Shown here: positions 53,384 to 63,336 of the stretch, in pieces
Layout of the letters: each line of letters opens with the position of its first letter
Numbering within the stretch: the stretch's first letter is position 1
NCBI RefSeq assembly: GCF_002742625.1
Contig: NZ_PEBF01000001.1
Span: 3,968,001 to 4,032,000 of the forward strand
Direction: 5' to 3'
DNA: 64,000 bases
Source of the DNA: Caulobacter sp. FWC2
GTDB taxonomy: Bacteria; Pseudomonadota; Alphaproteobacteria; Caulobacterales; Caulobacteraceae
Position numbers and translations under genes: made by a program
Notes under the pieces: model-generated
Told to the model about the DNA's origin: nothing
The model's database searches: none
Seen by the model: only the letters and a program-made list of their open reading frames with translations

Positions 53384-53396
53384 GTGGCCTGACCAC
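53384..53396. promoter_or_regulatory. GTGGCCTGACCAC operator candidate, manD/gntR promoter
   Basis: The 13-base core, within AAAGTGGCCTGACCACTT, equals the copy before the GH2 gene. A second degenerate copy, GTGGTCTTGCCAG (53425-53437), matches 10 of 13 positions of the reverse form. Two sites between divergent manD and gntR suit repression and autoregulation. Confidence 0.62.
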
Positions 53397-53525
53397 TTCT
53401 AGCGAGTTATCCGACAAGAAGCTAGTGGTCTTGCCAGTCCGTCGAGCGCGGGCCTGTAGCGCGCCGATCACTCCTACAATAGGGTGCTTCGACCCCGGCG
53501 CAGGGTCGGTTGGATTGACGAGACG

Positions 53526-54290
53526 ATGACCACTTCGACGGCCGAAACCCGCAAGCTCTACCAACAGGTGGCCAATTCGATCGCTGATTCGATTCGCGAC
53601 GGCACACACCGGCCTGGCCAGCGCCTGCCCTCGGAGCGGGACCTCGCGGAAGACTACAAGGTCAGCCGCCCGACGGTGCGCGAGGCGATGATCGCCCTGG
53701 AGATCCGCGGCCTGGTCGAGGCCCGTCACGGCTCGGGCGTCTATGTCACCGAAGCGCCCCGCGCCGAAGTCGCCGCCCCCGAACTGGACATCGGCGCCTT
53801 CGAGCTGACCGAAGCCCGCCGACTGATCGAGGGCGAGGTCGCGGCGCTGGCCGCCGCCACTATCACCGACGAGGAACTCGCCGAGCTGGCGACGATCATG
53901 GACGACATGGTCGTGGAGAACGACAGCGACCCGCGCGGCGGCGAGCGCGCCGACCGCCGCTTCCACGTCACCATCGCCCAGGCCAGCCGCAATAGCGCCT
54001 TCGTCACGGTCGTCGAGAACCTCTGGGACCTGCGCTACAAGTCGCCCCTCTGCCGCGCCATGCTGGAGCGCGCCCGCCAGGTCGGCGTGCGCCCCCTGAT
54101 CGACGACCACCAGGAGATCCTGCTGGCCCTCAAGGAACGCGACCCCACCGCCGCGCGCAATGCGATGCGCGAGCACCTGGGCCGGGTGATCGACAACCTG
54201 CTGACGGCGACGGAGATCGACGCCCTGGAGCGCGCCCGCAACGAGGTCGCCGCGCGACGGACCGAACTGGCGCGCCGTTCGGCGATTTAG
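53526..54290 (+). CDS. GntR family (FCD/FadR subfamily) regulator of the uronate locus
   Basis: 254 residues from ATG 53526: winged helix with [20 protein letters not shown] (about 35-54) and FCD domain with [12 protein letters not shown] and AMREHLGRV supplying the metal/ligand residues. Paralogous to the regulator at 32059 (shared [18 protein letters not shown] and GSGVYV). Expected effector: a uronate intermediate. Predicted to bind GTGGCCTGACCAC at its own promoter and before the GH2 gene. Confidence 0.88.
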   Translation: MTTSTAETRKLYQQVANSIADSIRDGTHRPGQRLPSERDLAEDYKVSRPTVREAMIALEIRGLVEARHGSGVYVTEAPRAEVAAPELDIGAFELTEARRLIEGEVAALAAATITDEELAELATIMDDMVVENDSDPRGGERADRRFHVTIAQASRNSAFVTVVENLWDLRYKSPLCRAMLERARQVGVRPLIDDHQEILLALKERDPTAARNAMREHLGRVIDNLLTATEIDALERARNEVAARRTELARRSAI

Positions 54291-54306
54291 CGGGGACGCT
54301 GACCGC

Positions 54307-55584
54307 CTAGTTTCGATAGGCCCCGATCACCAGCCGGCTCGGCGCCGCCGGGTCCTTCCTGGCGATGATGTCGGCCTTCGCAGCGAAGCCCGCATCGCCA
54401 TAGGCCCAGGACGCCAGGTCGTAGAGCGGCAGAGCTTCGTCCGTGGCGTCTTCCGGCTTCAGCTCCTTGAACGGGAAGGCCGCCTCGTTGCCGACATAGG
54501 GCGCCAGATAGTCGAGGGCGGCGCGGATGCCCTGCCCCTTCGAGCCCTTATAGCCCCAAAGGTCGACGCCGACGCAGGGTCCCAGTTCGGCCATGCCGAT
54601 CAGCGGCTCAAGGGCGAAATAGCTGTAGTGCAGGCCCCGGGTGCGGGCGAGCTCCTTGGGCATCTTGCCGTCAGGCTCGATCTGCGGGTCGATGCGGCTC
54701 TTGCCGGCCTCGGCTATCACGGTCCTGGCGAGATCCGCCCGGCGCGCGAACAGCGAGAAGGTCGCCAGCTGATAGTCGTACCAGATGCCGTGGTTGTTCT
54801 GGGCGGCGCGTTCTTCCTTCGCCGTCGGCCCGGTCTGGAGCCAGGCGACGTAGCCGCCGAACCAGGCCTCTAGCCCCTTCTGCTCCGCCGGCGCGACCGC
54901 CTTGGAGGGGGCCAGCAGGCCGATCGACTCGACCACCCGCAGCAGGCGATAGGTGTCCAGCACGCCCTCGGCGCGGCCCAGGGTGCGGCCCGGCACGCCC
55001 TGAGCGTACGTCATGGACGGGTTCATGCGCGTGGTCGGATCCAGGAACCACACGCGCAGCAACTGAGCGGCCTTGGACGCATATCGGGCGTCTTCGGTGA
55101 AATAGTAGGCCAGGGACAGGGCCTCGACGGCGCTGGCCATGCTGTCCATGCGCACGGCGTCGAAGGCGTTGGTCGAGCGCTCCGGATTGAACTCGCCGTC
55201 CTTGCGGATATAGGGCTCGCCGTTCGGCTTGCTGGGATCCGGCCACCAGTACGGCCCCATCGAGATGTAGTCGTGCTTGTCGCCGCTGGGCGGCGTGCGG
55301 GTCTTGTCGGTGACGGCGTAGTCCGGGCCGGCCAGCGCCTTGTCGGCGCGGGCGATCAAGGCCTTGTACGCCGGCGCGACGGACGGGTCGGCGAGGGTGG
55401 CCTTGGCGGCCTTCAGCCCCTGCGGCTTCCAGCGAAAGGTGCGGCGGCCGTCGAAGTCCGCGACGTAGCCGTCGGCGGCCTTGCAGACCGGACCAGCGCC
55501 AGCCGCCAGGGCCGGCGCGGCGATCGCCAGCGCGCCGGCGGCGACCGCGCAAAGGGCCAGGGATCGGATCGTAAGTCGGATCAT
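54307..55584 (-). CDS. Alginate-lyase-fold polysaccharide lyase (PL38-like, possible glucuronan lyase)
   Basis: 425 residues: signal peptide (to about residue 27, PALAAG), then an alpha/alpha-barrel alginate-lyase domain (PF05426 type) with [17 protein letters not shown] (near 108), [17 protein letters not shown] and [18 protein letters not shown] (near 260). The NNHG block holds the likely catalytic Asn/His. The PL38 family, described for glucuronan/cellouronate lyases including one from Brevundimonas, has this appearance; PL5 is an alternative. ATG 55584 follows GAGGAGGAG. Between a GntR/ManD pair and a GH105 gene, which favours a glucuronate-containing substrate over alginate. Confidence 0.78.
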   Translation of the reverse strand: MIRLTIRSLALCAVAAGALAIAAPALAAGAGPVCKAADGYVADFDGRRTFRWKPQGLKAAKATLADPSVAPAYKALIARADKALAGPDYAVTDKTRTPPSGDKHDYISMGPYWWPDPSKPNGEPYIRKDGEFNPERSTNAFDAVRMDSMASAVEALSLAYYFTEDARYASKAAQLLRVWFLDPTTRMNPSMTYAQGVPGRTLGRAEGVLDTYRLLRVVESIGLLAPSKAVAPAEQKGLEAWFGGYVAWLQTGPTAKEERAAQNNHGIWYDYQLATFSLFARRADLARTVIAEAGKSRIDPQIEPDGKMPKELARTRGLHYSYFALEPLIGMAELGPCVGVDLWGYKGSKGQGIRAALDYLAPYVGNEAAFPFKELKPEDATDEALPLYDLASWAYGDAGFAAKADIIARKDPAAPSRLVIGAYRN

Positions 55585-55664
55585 CAGGTCTCTCCTCCTC
55601 ATGCCGCCCGCCGCGTCGAGGCCGCGAGCCGCGCCGGCGTCGCTCCGTTCGCGAGACAGAGGAA

Positions 55665-55682
55665 ACCGGTGTCAGGCCCAAC
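55665..55682. promoter_or_regulatory. Degenerate GntR-type site in the PL38/GH105 divergent promoter
   Basis: CCGGTGTCAGGCCCAACC keeps the central GTCAGGCC of the GTGGTCAGGCCAC operator but loses the outer symmetry. It lies between the divergent starts 55584 and 55846; nothing else is evident in this 261-base gap. Confidence 0.3.
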
Positions 55683-55845
55683 CTAAGCCGAGATTGGGCG
55701 ACCAGACAAGGAACTGGCATGACAGAGCTGCGTCGGGCGATGCGATTGCCTGAAAGCGATGGCATCGCGTAAAAACAACTTCCAGCGGAGCCACTACGCG
55801 CCGCGACGCAGCGTCCGACAGAGACGCGCCCACGGGGAGATTGCG

Positions 55846-57009
55846 ATGCGCGCACGGTTCGCGACGGCCTTGGCCTGCCTGGCCTTGAGCGCCCTTCCCG
55901 TCGCCGCGCAACCGCCAAAACGGATCGAGCCCGCCACGGCTTCCGCCGATCTCTCCGCCTCCGGCCTGACCCTGGGCCGCGCCGTCGCCGACTGGCAACT
56001 GCGCCACATGGACGGCCAGTTCGCCTATGTGAAGACCCAGCACGCCAAGACCCAGAACCCGCGCGGCTGGATCCAGGGCGCCTTCTATGCCGGCTTGACC
56101 GCCTTCGCAGGACGGACCGGCGACCAGGGCTACGCCCAGGCCGTGCGCATCCACGGCGCCCAGGAGGCGTGGGGCCTGGGACCGCGCGCCCTGCACGCCG
56201 ACGACCACGTCATCGCCCAGACCTGGATCTGGGCGTATGGCCGCGACCACGACCCAGCCCAGATCGCGCCGGTGAAGGCCCGCTTCGACGCCATCCTGGC
56301 CGATCCGCCCGAGGCGGACCTGACCTTCATCGACGGCACGGAAGATCAGCCCTGCCAAGCCCGGTGGTGCTGGAGCGACGCCCTGTTCATGGCCCCGCCG
56401 ACCTGGATCGCCCTGTCGGCCGCCACCAACGACCCCCGCTACGCCGCCTATGGCGACAAGGAGTTCTGGGCGGCTACCGACTGGCTGCTCGACAAGCAGG
56501 AAAATCTCTATTTCCGCGACAGCCGCTACTTCGACCGCAAGGACGATCAGGGCCGCAAGATCTTCTGGAGCCGCGGCAACGGCTGGGCCTATGCGGGCGT
56601 CGTCAACATCCTCAAGACCTTGCCGGCCGACCACCCGTCGCGCCCGCGCTACTTGGCGCTGTTCAAGCGGATGTCAGCCAGGCTGGCGGCGCTGCAGAAG
56701 CCCGACGGCTACTGGTCGGTATCGCTGCTGGCGCCCGAGCACAGCCCGCCCGAGAGCAGCGGAACTGGTTTCTTCGTCTACGGCCTGGCCTGGGGCGTGA
56801 ACAACGGCCTTTTGAAGGACGCGAAGTACAAAACCGCCGCCCGCCTGGGCTGGCGCGCCCTGACCAAGGCCGTGCAGCCGGACGGCAAGCTCGGCTGGGT
56901 GCAGCAAGTGGGCTACGCGCCCGATCACGTCGAGGCTGGCGACACCCAACTTTACGGCGCCGGGGCGTTCCTGCTGGCGGCCTCGGAAGTCTCGCGCGGC
57001 CGCTTCTAG
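55846..57009 (+). CDS. Glycoside hydrolase family 105, unsaturated glucuronyl/galacturonyl hydrolase
   Basis: 387 residues from ATG 55846 (GGGGAGA upstream): signal peptide (to about residue 21, PVAAQ), then an alpha6/alpha6 barrel with HADDHVIAQTW (near 120), CWSDALFMAPPTW (catalytic Asp, near 183), WSRGNGWAYAGV (near 243) and VQQVGYAPD near the end. GH105 enzymes remove 4,5-unsaturated uronic acids left by lyases. It diverges from the PL38-like lyase, forming an obvious product-handling pair, both likely periplasmic. Confidence 0.9.
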   Translation: MRARFATALACLALSALPVAAQPPKRIEPATASADLSASGLTLGRAVADWQLRHMDGQFAYVKTQHAKTQNPRGWIQGAFYAGLTAFAGRTGDQGYAQAVRIHGAQEAWGLGPRALHADDHVIAQTWIWAYGRDHDPAQIAPVKARFDAILADPPEADLTFIDGTEDQPCQARWCWSDALFMAPPTWIALSAATNDPRYAAYGDKEFWAATDWLLDKQENLYFRDSRYFDRKDDQGRKIFWSRGNGWAYAGVVNILKTLPADHPSRPRYLALFKRMSARLAALQKPDGYWSVSLLAPEHSPPESSGTGFFVYGLAWGVNNGLLKDAKYKTAARLGWRALTKAVQPDGKLGWVQQVGYAPDHVEAGDTQLYGAGAFLLAASEVSRGRF

Positions 57010-57460
57010 CGCCCACCCTACCCTTTCGAACTCAGCCCTGAACCCGACGATCTCGCGGACACAAGCTCGCGTACAGCCCCACGCGACGACGCGCGAAGCT
57101 GAATATCGATATTCAACGAACGCCTCGATTATTACCTACACTAAAAACGCTACATAGAGTTCGGCGTTCTGCGAACGATGAGATTTCCCCATTGTTCCCC
57201 TAATGGATCTATAAATTTCCGTAATGTTTCGGCGACGATATGGCCTCGTCTCATTCCCGCCCCAATTGGCCAAAGTCGTGCCCTTAAAGATACAGCTTCA
57301 CGACAATTCGATTACACGAATTGCCTCACGATTGACCACCTGGTTCGGAAGCGCCTAAGGCGCCGACAACCGCCGGATCGCGACGGGAAACACATCTTTG
57401 CATCGGGCTGTAAGGACGTCGGCGCTCGCGCTGGCGAGGGCGGCCCGGAAGGATAAAGTC
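57010..57460. promoter_or_regulatory. 451-base leader of TonB receptor 4 with palindromes
   Basis: No gene is supported. Three symmetric elements stand out: TGAATATCGATATTCA (57100-57115, perfect 16-base palindrome with central CG, LacI-like), CAATTCG ATTACA CGAATTG (57304-57323, perfect 7-base arms) and GACCACCTGGTT (57334-57345). The segment 57100-57330 is unusually AT-rich for this chromosome. An AAGGA ribosome site precedes ATG 57461. Confidence 0.45.
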
Positions 57461-60304
57461 ATGAAGTATCAGATTACCCGGGGCCGTTTGCTCGCGACCT
57501 CCATGATCGTTGGCGTGGCCACGCTGGCCGGCTTCGCCGCGAACGCCCAGACCGCCCCCGCCGCCCAAGCGGCTCCCGAGGACAACTCGGTCGAGGCCGT
57601 CGTCGTCACCGGTTCGCTCCTGCGCCGCACCGACACCGCCACCCCCTCGCCAGTCACGGTCCAGACGACCGAACAGCTGAAGGCCCAGGGCATCACGACC
57701 GTGTCGGACGCCATCCGCAGCCTGTCGGCCGACAATTCGGGCTCGATTCCGGCCGCGTTCGGCAACGGCTTCGCCGCCGGCTCGACCGGCGTGTCGCTCC
57801 GCGGCCTGTCGGTCAATTCGACCCTGGTCATGATCGACGGCCTGCGTAACGCCAACTATCCGCTGGCCGACGACGGCCAGAAGGCGTTCGTCGACCTGAA
57901 CTCGATCCCGTTCAACGCGGTCGAGCGCATCGAGACGCTGAAGGACGGCGCCTCGTCGCTGTACGGCGCCGACGCCATCGGCGGCGTCGTCAACATCATC
58001 ATGAAGTCGAACTACCAGGGCATGAGCGCTGACACCTCGTTCGGCACGTCTCAGCACGGCGGCGGCGACCAGTATCGCTTCAACGGCGACATCGGCTACG
58101 GCGACCTGGATACCGACAAGTACAATCTGTATTTCGACGTCGAGTATCAGCTGGACAAGCGCATTCGCGGCAACCAGCGCGGCTTCCCGTACAACACCAA
58201 TGACCTGTCCTCGATCCCCGGCGGTTCGAACGACAACCCGCAGACTGGCGGCAGCACCTTCTACGGCAACGTCAAGCGCGCCACCCTGGGCACGCCGGGC
58301 AACCTGGCCACCGGCATCGCCATCGACAGCCCGGCCAACGTCTGGCAGCCGCTGCGCACCTGCGCCGCCGACGCTCCGCTGACCTCGCAGTACGACGAAG
58401 ACGGCGTCCTGATGGGCACGTACTGCGCCCAGAACGTCGCCAACTTCGGCGACATCCAGCCCAAGCAGTCGCGCGTCGGCACCTATGGTCGCTTCACGAT
58501 CAAGCCGAACGACAACCTTGAAGCCTACATCTCGGGCAGCTTCATCCAGTCGAAGACCTCGGTGAACGGCACCCCGGTCAGCGTCTCGTCGAGCACGCCG
58601 AACAACCTGACCAACCTGGTTCTGCCGGTCTACATCTGCTCGGCCGGCGTCTCATGCGCCACCGCCGTCGATCGCAAGCTGAACCCGAACAACCCGTTCG
58701 CCTCGACCGGCGACTACGCGCTGATCAAGTATCGCTTCAGCGACCTGCCGGCCTCGGCCCGCTACACCAACCGGATGTTCCGTCTGGTCGGCGGCGTGAA
58801 GGGCGAGGCCCGGGACTGGAACTACCAGGCCAATGTCGTCATCGCGCACGACACCCTGGAAAGCGCCCAGACCGGCTTCCTCAGCTACAAGCAGCTGATG
58901 AGCGACATCAACACGGGCGCTTACAACTTCGTCGATCCGTCGAAGAACAGCCAAGCCGTTCGTGACGCCCTGTCGCCGGTCCTGGCCAAGACCTCGACCA
59001 CCGACATGGACTCGGTGAACTTCCAGGCCTCGCACGCCCTGTTCAGCCTGCCGGGCGGCGACGCCCAGCTGGGGATCGGCGGCGAGTTCCGCTACGAGGC
59101 CACCAACGACCCGGCCCTGAACCCGGTCAACGACGCGCAAGGCCTGGGCAACGCCCGCACCGAGGGCAACCGCACCGTCGCCTCGGCCTTCGCCGAAGTC
59201 GGCCTGCCGGTCACCACCCAGATCGAAGTCAACGTGTCGGGTCGCTACGACCACTACTCGGACTTCGGCGGCAACTTCTCGCCGAAGATCGGCGTCAAGT
59301 TCACGCCCATCAAGACGGTCGCCCTGCGCGGCACGATCTCGAAGGGCTTCCGCGCGCCGTCGTTCTCGGAAGCCGGCAACTCGGCCAGCCAGGGCTTCAC
59401 GACGTTCTCGTTCAAGGGCGACACCTACGCCGCCTTCCGCGACGCCCACGGCAACAACGAGTACACCAAGGCCTACTCGCTCTCGTCGATCACCACGGCC
59501 AATCCGGACCTGAAGCCGGAGAAGTCGACCAGCTACACCCTCGGCGCCGTGTGGGCTCCCACGCGCAGCTTCAGCGTCTCGCTGGACTACTACCACATCA
59601 AGAAGAACAACGTGATCGCGCAAGCCAGCGCGGGCACGGCCCTGGCCGCCTACTACTCGGGCCAGGCCATCCCGGCCGGCTATACCGTGGTCGCCGACGC
59701 GATCGATCCGGAACACCCGACGGCCCTGCCACGCGTGCTGTCGGTCGCCTCGCCCTACATCAACGCCGACTCGCTGGTGACCAGCGGTCTGGACCTCAAC
59801 GTCCAGGCCACGTTCTACCTGCCGGCCGACGTGAAGTGGACGAGCAACCTCGATGCCACGACCATCTTCGACTACAAGTACACCCAAGACGGCACGACCT
59901 ATAACTACGTGGGCAAGGAAGCCCCGTACGTGCTGTCGTCGGGCGCGGGTACGCCGAAGAACCGCCTGTCGTGGATGAACACCTTCGAGCGCGGTCCCAT
60001 CCACGTGACGGGCACCATGAGCTACACCAGCGGCATGCGTGAAGTGGACGACAGCTACACCGAGGGCTGCCTCTACGGCGACTCCAGCTTCAACTGCCGC
60101 GTGAAGTCGTTCACGACCGTCGACCTGACGGGCGCCTACGACGTCACCGAGAAGGCGACGGTCTATGCCGACGTCATGAACCTGTTCGACACCGGCCCGA
60201 TGTTCAACCCGGCCAACTACGCCGGCGTGAACTGGAACCCGACCTACTCGCAGTCGGGCATCGTGGGCCGCTACTTCCGCGTCGGCATGCGCCTGAAGTA
60301 CTAG
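57461..60304 (+). CDS. TonB-dependent receptor 4
   Basis: 947 residues: signal peptide ending ANAQ (about residue 30), plug (45-175; VEAVVVTGSLLRRTDTATPS, IETLKDGASSLYGADAIGGV) and beta-barrel ending VGMRLKY with a C-terminal aromatic residue. The plug belongs to a different subgroup from receptors 1-3, with the ASSLYGxDAIGGVVNI block. Its position after the PL38/GH105 genes suggests uptake of uronate-containing oligosaccharides. Followed by a terminator. Confidence 0.92.
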   Translation: MKYQITRGRLLATSMIVGVATLAGFAANAQTAPAAQAAPEDNSVEAVVVTGSLLRRTDTATPSPVTVQTTEQLKAQGITTVSDAIRSLSADNSGSIPAAFGNGFAAGSTGVSLRGLSVNSTLVMIDGLRNANYPLADDGQKAFVDLNSIPFNAVERIETLKDGASSLYGADAIGGVVNIIMKSNYQGMSADTSFGTSQHGGGDQYRFNGDIGYGDLDTDKYNLYFDVEYQLDKRIRGNQRGFPYNTNDLSSIPGGSNDNPQTGGSTFYGNVKRATLGTPGNLATGIAIDSPANVWQPLRTCAADAPLTSQYDEDGVLMGTYCAQNVANFGDIQPKQSRVGTYGRFTIKPNDNLEAYISGSFIQSKTSVNGTPVSVSSSTPNNLTNLVLPVYICSAGVSCATAVDRKLNPNNPFASTGDYALIKYRFSDLPASARYTNRMFRLVGGVKGEARDWNYQANVVIAHDTLESAQTGFLSYKQLMSDINTGAYNFVDPSKNSQAVRDALSPVLAKTSTTDMDSVNFQASHALFSLPGGDAQLGIGGEFRYEATNDPALNPVNDAQGLGNARTEGNRTVASAFAEVGLPVTTQIEVNVSGRYDHYSDFGGNFSPKIGVKFTPIKTVALRGTISKGFRAPSFSEAGNSASQGFTTFSFKGDTYAAFRDAHGNNEYTKAYSLSSITTANPDLKPEKSTSYTLGAVWAPTRSFSVSLDYYHIKKNNVIAQASAGTALAAYYSGQAIPAGYTVVADAIDPEHPTALPRVLSVASPYINADSLVTSGLDLNVQATFYLPADVKWTSNLDATTIFDYKYTQDGTTYNYVGKEAPYVLSSGAGTPKNRLSWMNTFERGPIHVTGTMSYTSGMREVDDSYTEGCLYGDSSFNCRVKSFTTVDLTGAYDVTEKATVYADVMNLFDTGPMFNPANYAGVNWNPTYSQSGIVGRYFRVGMRLKY

Positions 60305-60411
60305 TCGTCCAAGCGTGATAGCCGAAAGTGGTCGCCGGTTTCGGCGGCCATCATGCGCCACGCCAAAGCGATCTCGCGTACGGACCGCGTGAGTAGGGTC
60401 CGATGAGATGG

Positions 60412-60446
60412 AAGGGGTCGTCCGCGAGGGCGGCCCCTTTCCTTTT
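60412..60446 (+). terminator. Rho-independent terminator after TonB receptor 4
   Basis: AAGGGGTCG / CGGCCCCTT stem (one U-G pair) followed by TCCTTTT, about 110 bases after the stop. The remainder of 60305-60568 shows no other feature. Confidence 0.65.
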
Positions 60447-60568
60447 ATGGCCCCCTAAAAAATGGGCTGGGCCGGCCGTTGCCGCGGGTGCGGAAACGCT
60501 CTCCACTTACGTCAGTCTAAAGAGGGGCCGACGCACCGTTGCGTCCGCCGAGGGCAACGGGGTTGGAA

Positions 60569-63325
60569 ATGACGCGAAGCGGAGCAATGGCCGGGGCGGC
60601 CCTCGGCGTGGTGCTGGCTTTCACGGGGATGAGCGGCGCGATCGCCGCCGACATCACCCCGCCTGACAAGGCCTTCGCCCAACCGGTCGGCAGCGACTAC
60701 TTCCTGGCCGACTACACCGCCTACGAGGCGTATCTGAAAACCCTGGCCGGCCAGTCGGACCGCATGAAGCTGGTCGACATCGGCAAGACCGAGGAAGGCC
60801 GCACCATGTGGGTGGCGATCGTCTCCTCGCCCGCCAATTTGGCCAAGCTGGACCGCTACAAGGAGATCTCCCGCAAGCTGGCCAAGGCCGAGGGCGTCAA
60901 GGAAGACGAGGCCCGCAAGCTGGCCGCCGAGGGCAAGGCCGTGGTCTGGATCGACGCCGGCCTGCACGCCAGCGAGACCATCACCTCGCAAGGCCAGATC
61001 CAGGTCCTGTACAGGATGCTGACCCAGACCGATCCCGAAACGCTGCGCCTGCTGGATGACACCGTCATCCTGTTCGGCCAGGACAATCCGGACGGGATGG
61101 AGATGGTCTCGGACTGGTACATGCGTAACCAGGATCCGAAAAAGCGCGAGTTCGGCTCGCTGCCGCGCCTCTATCAGAAGTACGTCGGCCACGATAACAA
61201 CCGCGATAGCTTCATGTCGGCCATGGCCGAGACGACCAACGTCAACAAGCAGCTGTTCCGCGAGTGGTACCCGCAGATCATCTACAACCAGCACCAGACC
61301 GGCCCGAACGGCATGGTGGTGTTCGTGCCGCCGTTCCGCGACCCGTTCAACTTCAACTACGACCCGCTGGTCATGACCGAGCTGCAGGAAGTCGGCATGG
61401 CCATGCACAGCCGCCTGGTGGCCGAGGACAAGCCGGGCTCGGGCGCGCGCAGCGCCGCCCCCTACTCCACCTGGCACAACGGCATGGAGCGGTCGGTCGC
61501 CTATTTCCACAATTCAATCGGCCTGCTGACCGAGATCATCGGCGGCCCGACCCCGACGACGGTCAACCTGGTGCCGGAACTGCAACTGCCGGGCAACGAC
61601 CGCCCGGCCCCCATCGCGCCGCGCGAATGGCGCCTGCAGGACTCGCTGGACTACCAGTGGACCATGAACATGGCGGTGATCGACTACGCCGCCCGGAACA
61701 AAGAACGCCTGCTCTTCAACATCTGGAAGATGGGCGACAACAGCATCAAGCGCGGCAATAAGGACAGCTGGACGATCACCCCGACCCGGGTCGAGGAGTT
61801 GCAAGCCGCCGGCAAGGGCAAGCCCGGCCCCTACGGCGCGGCGGTGGATCCGAGCCTCTACAAGACCGTGCTGCAGACCCCCGAAGAGCGTGACCCGCGC
61901 GGCTATGTCATCCCCGCCGACCAGGCCGACATGCCCACGGTCGTGGCTTTCCTGAACGCCCTGATCAAGACCGGCGTCGACGTGGACAAGGCCACCAAGC
62001 CCTTCACGATCGCCGGCAAGGCCTATCCAGCCGGCTCCTATGTCGTGCGCTCGGCCCAGGCCTATCGCCCGCATATCATGGACATGTTCGAGCCCCAGGA
62101 TCACCCGCACGACCTGGAATATCCCGGCGGTCCGCCCAAGGCGCCCTATGACGTCACCGGCTACACCCTGGCCTATCAGATGGGCATCAAGTTCGACCGC
62201 ATCCTGGAGGGCTTCGAGGCCCCCACGACCCGCGTGCCGGACCTGATCACAGTGACGCCTGGCGCGGTGAAGGGTTCGGGCGGCGCGGGCTGGCTGGTCA
62301 GCCACGAGACCAACGCCAGCTTCACCCTGACCAACCGCCTGCTGAAGGCTGGGGCCAAGGTCTATTGGCTCAAAGACGGCGCCAAGGCCGGTAAGGTCGC
62401 GTTCGGCGCCGGCGCGATCTTCGTCCCCGCCTCGCCCGCCGCCAAGGCGGTGATCGACAAGGGCGTCAAGGACCTGGGCATCGACGCCTATGCCGTCGGC
62501 GGCAAGCCCTCGGGCGCGACCATCGCCCTGAAGCCGATCCGCGTCGGCCTGGTCGACGTTTATGGCGGCTCGATGCCGTCAGGCTGGAACCGCTGGATGT
62601 TCGAGAAGTTCGAGGCGCCCTTCCAGGTCGTCTATCCGCAGCGCCTGGACGCCGGCGACATCGCCAAGGACTATGACGTGCTGGTCTTCCCGGACGGCGT
62701 CGTCCCCGCGCCCGCCGACGGCCCGTTCAAGGCCGGCCGCGGCGGCCAGCAGCCCAAGCCCGAGGACATCCCCGCCGAGTACCGTCCGTGGCTGGGCCGG
62801 GTGACCGACGAGAAGACCCTGCCCAAGATCGCCGACTTCGTGAAGGGCGGCGGCACGGTGGTCGCCATCGGCGCCTCGACGCGTCTGGCCACGGCCCTGG
62901 GCGCGCCGGTCGAGGTCGCCACCGCCAAGATGGAGAACGGCCAGCTGAAGGCGCTGACCAACCGCGAGCTCTACATCCCGGGCTCGGTGCTGCGCGCCAA
63001 GGTCGATCCGAAACAGCCGCTGGCCTATGGGGCTTCGGACCAGGTCGACGTGTTCTTCGACCGCAGCCCGGCCTTCTCCGTGAAGCCCGACGTGAAGGGC
63101 GTGTCGCGCGTGGCCTGGTTCGACGCCGACAAGCCGCTCCGCAGCGGCTGGGCCGTCGGCCAGGAGAAGCTGAAGGGCTCGACCGCCATGCTCGACATCG
63201 ACATCGGCAAGGGCAAGGTCTTCGCCTTCGGCCCCGAGATCACCCAGCGCGCTCAGTCGTACGGGACGTTCAAGTTCCTGTTCAACGGCCTGCTGTACGG
63301 GCCGGCGGTGTCGGCAGGTAAGTAA
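60569..63325 (+). CDS. Secreted M14-family zinc carboxypeptidase-like protein
   Basis: 918 residues from ATG 60569: signal peptide (to about residue 26, GAIAAD), peptidase M14 domain (about 45-380) with the zinc pair in DAGLHASETITS (His133, Glu136) and a later His in YNQHQTG, then a long C-terminal part (about 400-918) including an amidotransferase-like segment (RVGLVDVYGGSMPSGWNRWM, DVLVFPDG). M14 enzymes trim C-terminal residues or act on peptidoglycan; the size points to the large periplasmic subgroup. Adjacent to a gamma-glutamyltransferase gene, suggesting peptide scavenging. Confidence 0.82.
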   Translation: MTRSGAMAGAALGVVLAFTGMSGAIAADITPPDKAFAQPVGSDYFLADYTAYEAYLKTLAGQSDRMKLVDIGKTEEGRTMWVAIVSSPANLAKLDRYKEISRKLAKAEGVKEDEARKLAAEGKAVVWIDAGLHASETITSQGQIQVLYRMLTQTDPETLRLLDDTVILFGQDNPDGMEMVSDWYMRNQDPKKREFGSLPRLYQKYVGHDNNRDSFMSAMAETTNVNKQLFREWYPQIIYNQHQTGPNGMVVFVPPFRDPFNFNYDPLVMTELQEVGMAMHSRLVAEDKPGSGARSAAPYSTWHNGMERSVAYFHNSIGLLTEIIGGPTPTTVNLVPELQLPGNDRPAPIAPREWRLQDSLDYQWTMNMAVIDYAARNKERLLFNIWKMGDNSIKRGNKDSWTITPTRVEELQAAGKGKPGPYGAAVDPSLYKTVLQTPEERDPRGYVIPADQADMPTVVAFLNALIKTGVDVDKATKPFTIAGKAYPAGSYVVRSAQAYRPHIMDMFEPQDHPHDLEYPGGPPKAPYDVTGYTLAYQMGIKFDRILEGFEAPTTRVPDLITVTPGAVKGSGGAGWLVSHETNASFTLTNRLLKAGAKVYWLKDGAKAGKVAFGAGAIFVPASPAAKAVIDKGVKDLGIDAYAVGGKPSGATIALKPIRVGLVDVYGGSMPSGWNRWMFEKFEAPFQVVYPQRLDAGDIAKDYDVLVFPDGVVPAPADGPFKAGRGGQQPKPEDIPAEYRPWLGRVTDEKTLPKIADFVKGGGTVVAIGASTRLATALGAPVEVATAKMENGQLKALTNRELYIPGSVLRAKVDPKQPLAYGASDQVDVFFDRSPAFSVKPDVKGVSRVAWFDADKPLRSGWAVGQEKLKGSTAMLDIDIGKGKVFAFGPEITQRAQSYGTFKFLFNGLLYGPAVSAGK

Positions 63326-63336
63326 TGCCGATAGAT

